From the IMG/VR virus record IMGVR_UViG_3300020165_000047, positions 1-40,051 of that record: a stretch of 40,051 nt of DNA. One strand, given 5' to 3'. Under the pieces are notes generated by a model, which was not told where the DNA came from, searched no databases, and saw nothing but the letters and a program-made list of their open reading frames with translations. Shown piece by piece: positions 16,619 to 25,598 of the stretch. Position 1 is the stretch's first letter. Each line of letters begins with the position of its first letter. The position numbers and the translations under genes are program-made. Origin of the DNA: a virus.

Positions 16619-17740
16619 ATGGCTCTTTTTACTCCCAATATAGCTTTTTTAAACTTTAAAGTTGATGAATTTTTCGGAGAAATAGTATTTGAAGCCTCTG
16701 GGACTTATACTATAGAGATCGACACGCCGGGAGGTTCTGCTACTACTGCAGGAGGATTAGTATATGATATCTCTAACGACAAATATCTAATTCCTAATGG
16801 AGTTGGTTTAGCTAGCGCTGGAATAACTGCCATTGCTGTTGGTGCTGGCGGTGGGGCTTCCGGAGGCAATGGCAGTGATGGTGGCATGGGCGGAGGCGGT
16901 GGCGCCTTGTCCTATATGAATAATTACGGTGCTGGAGCACTAACTGCTGGAAATCAATTTACTGTTATTGTCGGGGGCGGCGGTACTGGTGGACCACGAC
17001 TGACGGCTTCCAACAGTTCCGCTATTAACGGTACAGCTGGAGGAATATCCAAACTCGTTCAGGTTTCTGATAGCTCTGAACTCATCATAGGGAATGGAGG
17101 AGCTGGTGGAGTATTTACTGATGGTTTTGCTCTTGGCGGAGCATCTTCAGGAACAGCTAGAAATGGTGGGGGTGACGGAGGTGCCGGTGGAACACAGTTT
17201 GGCGGTAATGACGGTACAGGCGGAGGTGGAGCCGGAGGATATAACAATAATGGTGGAAAAGGCTTTAATGAGAATCAAAGTAAGATATTCTACACAAACT
17301 TAGGAGCCGGTGGAAGTGGAGCCGGAGGTAACCATACCAGGGATGCCCGCAACGCTTATAGTTATACCGGAGGAGGTGGAGTTGCGTTGTACGGAATTGG
17401 AAATTCAGGTACTGTCACTTTTGATGCTTATGCTAGAGCACAATTTGCAGCGACTCAGGGATCGTTAAATGTTGCTCCAGCGACGGCTGAGGTTGGAGTA
17501 CAGAAATTTGGTAATGGCAGAGGTATTGGAGCCGGAGGCGGCGGCCTAGAGGATGACGCTAGTGCTTCTGGCGGCACCGGCGGAAACGGCGGAGTGAGAA
17601 TCGTATTCGGCGGGGCATCAAATCCCAGAAGCTTCCCAAGTACCAATGTTGGGCAAAGTAGTTCATTAGGTAATGTTCTTACTGTGACTGGTTCAGCAGG
17701 CGCCGGTGATTATGGCGGACAAAATCAATTTGGCACGTAA
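16619..17740 (+). CDS. Glycine-rich adhesin-like protein inside the baseplate cluster
   Basis: 373 residues. After an N-terminal strand domain (residues 1-60; EIVFEASGTYTIEIDTPGG) the protein becomes glycine-rich from about residue 70, with motifs like GAGGGASGGNGSDGGMGGGG, GGGGTGG, GGDGGAGG and GAGGGG separated by variable 5-20 residue segments. Such layouts are seen in phage receptor-binding tips (for example the polyglycine adhesin gp38 of phage S16), where glycine helices pack side by side and loops touch the receptor. It follows the short fibre by 2 nt and precedes gp8, so it may be the tip of that fibre. No homology could be tested. Confidence 0.6.
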   Translation: MALFTPNIAFLNFKVDEFFGEIVFEASGTYTIEIDTPGGSATTAGGLVYDISNDKYLIPNGVGLASAGITAIAVGAGGGASGGNGSDGGMGGGGGALSYMNNYGAGALTAGNQFTVIVGGGGTGGPRLTASNSSAINGTAGGISKLVQVSDSSELIIGNGGAGGVFTDGFALGGASSGTARNGGGDGGAGGTQFGGNDGTGGGGAGGYNNNGGKGFNENQSKIFYTNLGAGGSGAGGNHTRDARNAYSYTGGGGVALYGIGNSGTVTFDAYARAQFAATQGSLNVAPATAEVGVQKFGNGRGIGAGGGGLEDDASASGGTGGNGGVRIVFGGASNPRSFPSTNVGQSSSLGNVLTVTGSAGAGDYGGQNQFGT

Positions 17741-17745
17741 ACCAT

Positions 17746-17762
17746 GATAAATAAAATAAATA
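17746..17762 (+). promoter_or_regulatory. Tandem late promoter boxes for gp8
   Basis: GATAAATA (17746-17753) and AATAAATA (17755-17762), each one mismatch from TATAAATA, lie end to end in the 47-bp gap before gp8. SD AGGTAAAG follows about 8 nt before the ATG at 17788. Which of the two boxes is used cannot be read from sequence. Confidence 0.55.
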
Positions 17763-17787
17763 GATTTTAATCAATAGGTAAAGATAG

Positions 17788-19152
17788 ATGGTAGCAATCG
17801 TAACCGATAAAATGAAAAAGACTATTCTAGAACATGTTATCGTGGATCTAGAAGATACTGGTCATAGTAATGCGTATTACTATATTGGTCTTGGTAAGTC
17901 TGATCAGTGGAATATTACTGAGACTGTACCATCTCCAGTTAATACTCTTTTAGAAGAAAAAGAAGCCAGAAATAACCTACAAGCTGTAAAAAAAGTTACT
18001 GATATTTCACTAGTAACTAATAGATACGGCTGGTCTAACGGCGTAGTTTATAATGCGTATAATCCCAATGTTAGTCATACTGCAAATGGCAGGTATTATG
18101 TTTTAACTGAACAAAACAGAATTTATATTTGTCTACAATCGCCTAAAACTACTACTGGGGCAAATATTGCTTCAGTAGTAGATCCAGATACAATCGGTAC
18201 TGCTACTTCTGCTAAAAAGACTACAGATAATTATATTTGGAAATATCTTTATACAGTTTCGGCTGTACAAGCAAATAGATTCTTGACAGCAAACTTTATT
18301 CCAGTTGATAACATTGACAGTGCTCCTGGTAGTCCAACTAATATTCAAACTGCACAAATTAATGTTCAAAATGCAGCTGTAGAAGGTGAGATTATTGGTT
18401 ATCAAATTTCTCAAGGCGGTGTAGGGTACTCGACTACTCCAACGTTAACAGTTATAGGTGATGGCTCTGGAGCGGCTCCCACGGCAGTTCTAAACGCCGC
18501 TGGTGCGATTATTGACGTAAGGCATAAAGACAGTAGCGGTAATGGAGTATTTGGCTCAGGATACAATAACGCGACAATTCAAATTACCGGTGGATCTCCT
18601 ACAACCGCAGCTAGTATCAAGCCAATCATTAGTATTAATGGCATTGGTAAAGATGTTAGAGACGATATTAGATCTACTTCTGTTATGTTTAATGCCAAGC
18701 CTAGTGGTTCAACTGATACTGATTTCTTACTTAATCAAGATTTCCGCCAGATCACATTGATTAAAAATCCAAAAAAGTATAACGATTCTGACTTTACGGA
18801 TTTGACCGGTCGCGCTCTAAGATCTTTAACTGTAACTGATTCAGCAGATCTTACTAATGCAGACGTCGATATGGTTATTCAAGACTCTGTAAATGGAGCT
18901 AAAGCTTATATTGATCTTATTGATGGGGATAAAATTTTCTATCATAGAAATGATAATCTGAATTACTTACCTTGGGTAGTTGGAAGAAATATTCAAGACT
19001 CAGCAGCTACTTTTGGACCTGCAGAAATCTCAGCTGATTCTCAAGGTGAATTTGATCCATTTACTGGTGAAATTATTTACATTGAAAACCGTGCTCCAGT
19101 TACACGAGTCAGTGAGCAAATCGAAGATATTAAACTTATCCTTCAATTATAG
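17788..19152 (+). CDS. gp8: Baseplate wedge gp8
   Basis: 454 residues versus 334 in T4. Both ends match gp8: YYIGLGKSDQWN near residue 31, YVLTEQNRIYICLQSP, TTDNYIWKYLYTVSAVQANR in the middle, and the closing GEIIYIENRAPVTRVSEQIE plus DIKLILQL, counterpart of T4 'GEMIYMENRPPIIMAMDQTEEINILFTF'. gp8 dimers link gp6/gp7 to the outer wedge. The extra length is mostly an insert at about 195-290 with GYQISQGGVGYSTTPTLTVI, GDGSGAAPTAVL and FGSGYNNATIQITGG, a GxGY-type beta repeat seen in marine phage structural proteins. It has its own promoter boxes upstream. Confidence 0.9.
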   Translation: MVAIVTDKMKKTILEHVIVDLEDTGHSNAYYYIGLGKSDQWNITETVPSPVNTLLEEKEARNNLQAVKKVTDISLVTNRYGWSNGVVYNAYNPNVSHTANGRYYVLTEQNRIYICLQSPKTTTGANIASVVDPDTIGTATSAKKTTDNYIWKYLYTVSAVQANRFLTANFIPVDNIDSAPGSPTNIQTAQINVQNAAVEGEIIGYQISQGGVGYSTTPTLTVIGDGSGAAPTAVLNAAGAIIDVRHKDSSGNGVFGSGYNNATIQITGGSPTTAASIKPIISINGIGKDVRDDIRSTSVMFNAKPSGSTDTDFLLNQDFRQITLIKNPKKYNDSDFTDLTGRALRSLTVTDSADLTNADVDMVIQDSVNGAKAYIDLIDGDKIFYHRNDNLNYLPWVVGRNIQDSAATFGPAEISADSQGEFDPFTGEIIYIENRAPVTRVSEQIEDIKLILQL

Positions 19153-19165
19153 GAACGTATAAGAA

Positions 19166-22100
19166 ATGGCAGTTTTTAATAAAGACACTCTGGGTACAAC
19201 TTACAGAGACGATTTTGATGAGGATAAGGGATTTTATCAAATCCTTTTTAATTCTGGAGTAGCTCTTCAGGGAAGAGAATTAACTCAGTTACAAACTATC
19301 CTTGGAGATCAAATTGAAAAGTTTGCCAAGAATATCTTTGTAGATGGAAGTGTAGTCGAGCCCGGCGGTGTTTCTATTATTAGTAACTACGAATATATTA
19401 AAGTTACTCAATCTACAGTCGATAATGTTACTGCCGGAGATATTTTACGCAACGCAGGAAATACTATCAGAGCAGAAGTAATTAATAAAATTAATGCTAC
19501 TGATACAGATTCGTCCGTCATTTATGTAAAATATGTAAACACTTCTGGAGCAACAACTTCTCTTACTAGTGTTGCTAATACCGACATTAGATTTAAAGCA
19601 GACGATGTACTAACTAACTTGGCAAACTCTGCCACTTTAAATGTGGAAGCCGGCGCAAATAATCCTATTGGATTTGGCAGTTACGCCGATGTGCAGCCTG
19701 GTGTATATTTTACTAGGGGTAAATTTGTAAAGTTTTCTGGTGGAAAAATTGTTATTTCCAAATTTAGTCCTACTCCTACAGAGACTCTTGGCTTCAAGGT
19801 TATTCAGGATGTAATTCAGCCTACAGATGATATTTCACTTTATGATAATGCTAACCCAGGCGCAGTACCAAATCAGTCTTCGCCAGGCGCGGATCGTTAT
19901 AGAATTCGATTAGAATTAGCTTTAGAAAGAAATATTGATTCCGATGAACAGTTTATTTTCTTGACTGACATTATAGGTGGTATTAAACAAAATCAGCCTG
20001 AACGTACAGTATATGGCATCTTAGGAGATACTTTAGCCGAACGAACAAAAGAAGAGTCTGGTAACTACACTGTAAAGGATTTTAATTTAGATATTCAGAC
20101 AGGAAGTACAGATAATTTAGTTGCTAGCTTAACTCCTGGAATCGCATATGTAAATGGTTTTAGGATTGAAAAATCCGACAAGACAAATCTTTTGCTTAGT
20201 AAAGCTAGAGATACTGAGACTATTAATAATGAAGCAGTCGCCGCAAATATTGGTAACTTTATTACTATTAATGGTGATAGTGGTCAGTTTGCTGGTATGC
20301 CTGATATTAACTCTTTTGAAGAATTGACTTTAAAAGATAGTACAGGATTTACAGGAGATACTTTAGGTACAGCTAGAATTAGGCAAGTTGTCAGATCCGG
20401 AAGTAATTATAGATTCCATCTGTTTGATATTCAAATGGATAGTGCCAATAACTTTAGAGACACTAGAAGCTTAGGCAGCTCGGTTAATTCCTATGGTAAT
20501 ATTGTATTAGAAAATAATATTGCTGTTCTTAAGGAAACCAGTAATAATAACTTGTTCTTTGATCTAACTAGAGAAAAAGCAAAGTCAGTAACCGACGTTA
20601 GTTTTGATGTTCAGCGTAAGTTTGAATTTTCTACTGGAGGCGGAGAAACTGAACATACTGAAACATTAACAGCGTCAGGCGAAACCTTTACTAATATTAA
20701 TGACTGGATTTTTATTGATAAAACTAATAACGATAGAGTGATTAATACTCCAGCGTTTACTGGTGGTACAGGACAAGCAAGTATTACTTTTTCTGGACTT
20801 ACCAGCTCTAATAGTTACGAAATTATTGGCTTTGTAAATAAGTCAAATCCAACACTAAAAATCAAAGACTTAAGAACTGCGACTGAGACTTTAACTGGAA
20901 CAGGCGGGACTATCAACCTTACTAATTTTGATATTTTCTCTTTGGATTCTGTAGGAGACGCTAGCGCATCTAATAAGAATATTAAAAGTCGTTATACCCT
21001 TGATAATGGTCAGAGAGATAACTTCTTTACAACTGGTCGACTTTTATTAAAATCAGGACAGTCTGCTCCAAGTGGAAACGTACAAGTTAGGTATCGTTAT
21101 TTTGAGCATGAAAATGCTGGAGACTATTTCTCTATTAACTCTTATAAGTCTGCGAGTGTGTCTGGAGGAATTGCTCCAGAAAATATTCCTACATATCGCC
21201 AAAGAAACGGTGAAGTTATTGACTTCCGTAACTATCTTGATTTTAGAAGCTTTAAAGACTCTGCCTTGGGGGCGTTTACTGAGACCGGTGCTAATAGAAT
21301 TGTTGAGCTTCCTAAAAGTACTGATATTATTACAGCAGACATTGAATATTATCAAGGAAGAAAAGATGCTATTGTAGTTGAAGGAAAATCTTCTTTAACT
21401 CCTGGAACATCTAGAGCGCCAAAAATCAAAGTGATTCAGGGCAAATCCGATTTTGATCCAGAAATTCCTGCAATTCCAGATACATCAATGAAAATTTTTG
21501 ATCTAGAGTTTAAGCCATATACTGATGATGAAAATGATATTATTATTAGTAAAATTGATAATCGCCGTTATACTATGAGAGATATTGGTGATATTGAAAA
21601 AAGAATCGATAATCTTGAGGAAGTAACATCTCTTACTCTTCTTGAGTTAGAAACTTCTTCTTTAGAAGTTCTTGATGCAAGTGGTAATAATAGATTTAAA
21701 AATGGATTCTTTGCTGACAACTTTAAAAGCTTAAACTTTTCTGATATTACAGATGAGCAATATTCGGCATCTATTGATCTTGAAACTGGTATTCTTGGTC
21801 CAAAATATAATGATAAAACTGTAGAATTGTTCCATGATGTTGATGATGGAGATAATAGTAATATCTTCTTTGGCGGTGACCGTATTATGTTGAACTTTGA
21901 TGAGTCACCATTTATCTTACAAAACTTAGCAACAGAAACAGAAAACCTCAACCCGTATGAGTTTAGACAGGTTGTAGGAGATTTGCAAATCACTCCTCAA
22001 AGTGACTTTTTCTCTGAAACTAGAATTATAGGAACTAATGTAGTAGGAAGAACTTCTAGAGTCGTTCGTAGAAACGGACGTCCTTCTAGAACTGTAAGAA

Positions 22101-24670
22101 CTACTTTCCAAGTAGTTGGTGTAAGAACTGTCGGTGTTAACATTCTTCCATTCATGAGACACCGTCAGGTATGGTTTAGAGCAACTGGCCTTCGTCCTAA
22201 TACTAAGTATTTCTCTTTCTTAGATGACGTTAATATTAGTGATTTTACAATTAAGATTGATAATCTGTTTACAAATCTTTATGATTCTGCATCACAAGGA
22301 ACAAACTTAGTTGTAGTTCCTAATACTGGCGCACAAGTTAGAACTCCTGCAGTAGTTAATAGAGCACTTCCTACTGTTTCCGAAATTAGAACTACTGTTG
22401 GAAATAGAACTTCTAGGAGAAATAGAAGGACCCGCAGAAGAAACGCTGTTAGAGTTAGACCTAATCTTAGCGGATTTACAACGCCAACTTCAATGCAATC
22501 GAATCCATTAAACAACTTAGTTTTCAATGGTATCTCTGTTGCAGATTCACTTACTAGTGGAGCATATAGTACTGTAACTCAACACCCTCTTAAAGATGGT
22601 ACTAATGCGCAAGCTTTGATTACGGATAACTTTGGTATTATTGAAGGTTCATTTTTCGTACCAAATAATCCAAATCTTAATATTGCCAGAACTAGTATCC
22701 GAACAGCTGGAAACAGTATTGGATCTTTAACTCTTTCTCCTGAGGCTTCTACTACAAGTGAAACTGGAGATGCGCTCGGCAACTTTAATAATAATGATAA
22801 TTTTAGACTCGATCTTTCAAGCACAAATAAGCTGCTACGCTTTAGAGGCGGCACTATACCATTTACGTTAATTGATATCAGTGAACTTGACCTTACCGGT
22901 GCTGCATCTTATGCTCAGACATTCTACACCTCTGAAGGTCAAGAGGTTCTTCAAGTACGTGATGTTATTAGAAGAACGACCATCGTATCTCAAAGAAGAG
23001 ACCACGATCCATTGGCTCAATCTTTCTTCCAGAACAACGATGACGGTGCTTTCCTAAGTAGAATTGACGTATTCTTCGCCAATAAAAATACTACAGATGG
23101 CGGAGATGATGTGGATGAAGATGTATTCTTAGAAGTAAGACCTATTGAAAATGGTGTTCCTTCTCAGGAAAACGCTGTTCCAGGATCTAGAGTTGTACTG
23201 TCTAATAAAGACATTAATCTTCCAGCGGTAGCTGAGGCTAATCGTACTATTGATGATCTTGTAGCTACATCATTTAAGTTCAAAGCTCCAATTCATTTAG
23301 ATGGCAATAGAGAATATGCGTTTATTTTAATTGCTCCTAATAACCGATACAATGTCTACGTTGCTAGAACTGGAGATCTCTTACTTGGTAGAACAGATAG
23401 AAGAGTAACAAGACAACCTCTGCTTGGATCGCTGTTTATGTCACAAAACAGCATTACGTGGACTCCAGATCAAACTAGAGACATCATGTTTAGGTTATGG
23501 AGAGCTAAGTTCAAGAGAACTGGTAATGCTAAACTGGCAAACATGCCATTAGAAGATGTACAACTTACTGCAGATCCATTCTCAGTAATAAATGCAGATT
23601 CTAACATTAGTGTTTTCCATCCTAACCACGGATTTACTAAAAATGATGAGATTGATCTGTATGTTTCCGATTCCTCTGAGTTGACAACTGTAGCTAACTT
23701 TGGTGGTGTTACTGGCACCAGCTTGTTAGGAAGAAAAACCGTGGCTAAGGTTGATGGTGACTTTTTCCAATTTGTTCATGATTCTGCGCCTACTTCGACT
23801 GCAGTTGGCGGTGGCTCTAAAATCATGTGTACACAGAATGCGATGGTTGATGAAATCATTCCAATGATTCAAGACTTTAAGCCAGAACCTACTACTCTGA
23901 CTTACAATGCAAACTTAACTCAAGGTGTTGGTCTTGCGTTAGCAAATGATGAGAACCAAAGCATCTCTTATGCAACTCCTAAAGGATTTGAGGTAGTACC
24001 TTTCCAAAACTACCTGTTAGATACATCTAGAATTATTGCGGGCGAGACTATTGAGGAAGAAGAAAATACACTTCTTGATCAAGACTCTGGTAGCGCTAGA
24101 CTGTCTCTTGAAATAGATGTGTCATTGACAACTACTACTGATTGGGTATCTCCTGTAATTTACTCTGATGTCATGAGTATGGTAGCACGTGCAAATATTA
24201 TTGACAATCAAGATTCTGACACTGATGCTACATATCCATTAAATAATCCAATTACGTTTGTCAATGAAGCTACTGCCACAGGAGGATCGCATCTTTCAAA
24301 GCACATCACGCGGCCTATTGTTCTTGATGAAGCTGCTGTAGGATTAAAAGTTCTGCTTGGAGCTAATAGACCTGCATATATCTTAAATGATCAAGTAGGT
24401 GAAGCTGATTTTGACGTCTATTACAAGACCGTGCCGATTGGATCGGATTTAACTCTTGATGATGTATCTTGGATTTTGGCTAATAAAGATTTTGATATTG
24501 CAGCTGATGCTAATAGAGATATTTTTAGACAATATGAATACACAATTGGCGGTTTAGGCGGTACCTTATCTCCATTTACAACCTTTGCAATTAAAATTGT
24601 AATGAGATCTGCTAATACCTGTTCACCTCCAAGATTTAGAGATCTTAGAGTAATTGCGTTAGGTACATAA
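19166..24670 (+). CDS. Giant tail/baseplate protein with DUF4815 N-terminus
   Basis: 1834 residues, the largest protein here. The first 70 residues (GFYQILFNSGVALQGRELTQ, LQTILGDQIEKFAKNIFVDG) are the DUF4815 signature of large structural proteins in marine T4-like phages. Later landmarks: PFMRHRQVWFRATGLRPNTK near 995 and DPLAQSFFQNNDDGAFLSRI near 1280, both recurrent in phage baseplate and fibre-connector proteins. Two Arg-rich tracts (around residues 960-985 and 1077-1097) contrast with an otherwise acidic protein. The position after gp8 and before the fibres suggests that it links the baseplate to the fibres, filling the place of T4 gp9-gp11; this is inference. SD AGGA lies about 11 nt before the ATG. 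Confidence 0.8.
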   Translation: MAVFNKDTLGTTYRDDFDEDKGFYQILFNSGVALQGRELTQLQTILGDQIEKFAKNIFVDGSVVEPGGVSIISNYEYIKVTQSTVDNVTAGDILRNAGNTIRAEVINKINATDTDSSVIYVKYVNTSGATTSLTSVANTDIRFKADDVLTNLANSATLNVEAGANNPIGFGSYADVQPGVYFTRGKFVKFSGGKIVISKFSPTPTETLGFKVIQDVIQPTDDISLYDNANPGAVPNQSSPGADRYRIRLELALERNIDSDEQFIFLTDIIGGIKQNQPERTVYGILGDTLAERTKEESGNYTVKDFNLDIQTGSTDNLVASLTPGIAYVNGFRIEKSDKTNLLLSKARDTETINNEAVAANIGNFITINGDSGQFAGMPDINSFEELTLKDSTGFTGDTLGTARIRQVVRSGSNYRFHLFDIQMDSANNFRDTRSLGSSVNSYGNIVLENNIAVLKETSNNNLFFDLTREKAKSVTDVSFDVQRKFEFSTGGGETEHTETLTASGETFTNINDWIFIDKTNNDRVINTPAFTGGTGQASITFSGLTSSNSYEIIGFVNKSNPTLKIKDLRTATETLTGTGGTINLTNFDIFSLDSVGDASASNKNIKSRYTLDNGQRDNFFTTGRLLLKSGQSAPSGNVQVRYRYFEHENAGDYFSINSYKSASVSGGIAPENIPTYRQRNGEVIDFRNYLDFRSFKDSALGAFTETGANRIVELPKSTDIITADIEYYQGRKDAIVVEGKSSLTPGTSRAPKIKVIQGKSDFDPEIPAIPDTSMKIFDLEFKPYTDDENDIIISKIDNRRYTMRDIGDIEKRIDNLEEVTSLTLLELETSSLEVLDASGNNRFKNGFFADNFKSLNFSDITDEQYSASIDLETGILGPKYNDKTVELFHDVDDGDNSNIFFGGDRIMLNFDESPFILQNLATETENLNPYEFRQVVGDLQITPQSDFFSETRIIGTNVVGRTSRVVRRNGRPSRTVRTTFQVVGVRTVGVNILPFMRHRQVWFRATGLRPNTKYFSFLDDVNISDFTIKIDNLFTNLYDSASQGTNLVVVPNTGAQVRTPAVVNRALPTVSEIRTTVGNRTSRRNRRTRRRNAVRVRPNLSGFTTPTSMQSNPLNNLVFNGISVADSLTSGAYSTVTQHPLKDGTNAQALITDNFGIIEGSFFVPNNPNLNIARTSIRTAGNSIGSLTLSPEASTTSETGDALGNFNNNDNFRLDLSSTNKLLRFRGGTIPFTLIDISELDLTGAASYAQTFYTSEGQEVLQVRDVIRRTTIVSQRRDHDPLAQSFFQNNDDGAFLSRIDVFFANKNTTDGGDDVDEDVFLEVRPIENGVPSQENAVPGSRVVLSNKDINLPAVAEANRTIDDLVATSFKFKAPIHLDGNREYAFILIAPNNRYNVYVARTGDLLLGRTDRRVTRQPLLGSLFMSQNSITWTPDQTRDIMFRLWRAKFKRTGNAKLANMPLEDVQLTADPFSVINADSNISVFHPNHGFTKNDEIDLYVSDSSELTTVANFGGVTGTSLLGRKTVAKVDGDFFQFVHDSAPTSTAVGGGSKIMCTQNAMVDEIIPMIQDFKPEPTTLTYNANLTQGVGLALANDENQSISYATPKGFEVVPFQNYLLDTSRIIAGETIEEEENTLLDQDSGSARLSLEIDVSLTTTTDWVSPVIYSDVMSMVARANIIDNQDSDTDATYPLNNPITFVNEATATGGSHLSKHITRPIVLDEAAVGLKVLLGANRPAYILNDQVGEADFDVYYKTVPIGSDLTLDDVSWILANKDFDIAADANRDIFRQYEYTIGGLGGTLSPFTTFAIKIVMRSANTCSPPRFRDLRVIALGT

Positions 24671-24876
24671 TGAAAAATTATATTCCAGTTGAAGGGAATT
24701 TGCACTTAGTCCGTGACAAAAGTACAGGTGCAATTCTCAATATAAACAAGGGTGGACTTTATGCTGCACGGCAAAAGAAAATTGCTGAAAGTGAAGCAAA
24801 AAAAGAAGCTGAAAACTTAAAAAGTGAGATTGCGGAACTAAAACAATTGATTCAAAATCTTTCTAAATCTGAATAA
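24670..24876 (+). CDS. Small conserved coiled-coil protein
   Basis: 68 residues. The first half (NLHLVRDKSTGAILNIN) is a motif I have seen in small proteins of marine T4-like phages, without known function. Residues 36-65 are Lys/Glu/Ala-rich with heptad-like Leu and Ile (ENLKSEIAELKQLIQNLSKS), a likely coiled coil. The ATG overlaps the stop of the giant protein by one base (TAATG), so it is probably translated with it and may bind it. Short but with strong coding character and tight packing. Confidence 0.7.
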   Translation: MKNYIPVEGNLHLVRDKSTGAILNINKGGLYAARQKKIAESEAKKEAENLKSEIAELKQLIQNLSKSE

Positions 24877-24885
24877 TACATTGAT

Positions 24886-24893
24886 TATAAATA
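24886..24893 (+). promoter_or_regulatory. T4-type late promoter for the fibre region
   Basis: Exact TATAAATA in the 44-bp gap after the coiled-coil gene, 28 nt before the ATG at 24921. SD AGAGGT follows. Confidence 0.75.
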
Positions 24894-24920
24894 TAAGTAA
24901 ATTGTAATCTAGAGGTAATT

Positions 24921-25271
24921 ATGGCCCAGCAAAGAGATTTTGTTATTGATCAAGGAACAGATGTCACAATCGAATTACATCTTAAGAATGAGGATGGAAC
25001 CGACAAGGATCTTTCTGGGCATATCTTAAGAGGTAAGATTAAAAAGAATTATAATACTACTGACAGTGACCAGATTTTTAACTGGACAACAGCTATATCT
25101 TCTCCAGCAGCTGACGGTGTTGGAACAATTACTTTGACTAGTACTACGACAGATACAATGAAAGCGGGCAGATACGTATATGATATTGAGTTAGTTGGTG
25201 GTGATTCTGCAGATATAGTTGAACGAATTTTAGAAGGAAAAATTAATATTACTCCTTCTGTCACTAAATAG
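24921..25271 (+). CDS. Ig-like/BppU-type beta-sandwich virion protein
   Basis: 116 residues. FVIDQGTDVTIELHLKNEDG, then LSGHILRGKIKKNY, a GVGTITLTSTTTDTMKAGRY stretch and VERILEGKINITPSVTK follow the pattern of the N-terminal beta-sandwich found in baseplate upper proteins (BppU) and similar fibre attachment domains. The likely role is a small connector between baseplate and fibres. First gene after the promoter at 24886; next gene starts 9 nt later with SD AGGAAG. Confidence 0.6.
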   Translation: MAQQRDFVIDQGTDVTIELHLKNEDGTDKDLSGHILRGKIKKNYNTTDSDQIFNWTTAISSPAADGVGTITLTSTTTDTMKAGRYVYDIELVGGDSADIVERILEGKINITPSVTK

Positions 25272-25280
25272 GAAGATATA

Positions 25281-25598
25281 ATGGCTACCTATGTAAGTGA
25301 ATTAAGAAGAAATGCGGATGCGAAAAAAGTAAAAGTTGAATATCGTGACGGCACGGTTGTTGAAAAGATCGTAGTTGGAAAACCTATCTCCCTCTCAGAT
25401 GTAAGAGGAAATCTGCTTAGAGATCTTGGTGATGTAGCTGACAGTGCGGGAACTCCTTTAAGTGGTATTACGACAAATATACAAGATGGAAGCCTTTTGG
25501 TTTTCAACTCAAGTAACAGAAGATTCGAGACTACTACAACATTAGGAAGAACTGACAGGCCGAATCAAAAGCAGACTATTAACGGGGGCGAATACTAA
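25281..25598 (+). CDS. Small fibre-associated structural protein
   Basis: 105 residues. The middle reads LSDVRGNLLRDLGDVADSAG, then IQDGSLLVFNSSNRRFETTT. 'LxDLxDV...dGsvLvYNs...kfe' is a phrase that recurs in fibre proteins of marine T4-like phages, often at shaft beginnings. The N-terminal 35 residues are basic (RRNADAKKVKVEYRDG). It abuts the next fibre gene without any gap (stop 25598, ATG 25599), suggesting that the two act together. Confidence 0.6.
   Translation: MATYVSELRRNADAKKVKVEYRDGTVVEKIVVGKPISLSDVRGNLLRDLGDVADSAGTPLSGITTNIQDGSLLVFNSSNRRFETTTTLGRTDRPNQKQTINGGEY

Noticed and set aside
19155-19163. TATAAGAA ahead of the giant DUF4815 gene as a late promoter
   Set aside because: Two mismatches and too close to the ATG; tandem boxes upstream of gp8 can serve both genes.
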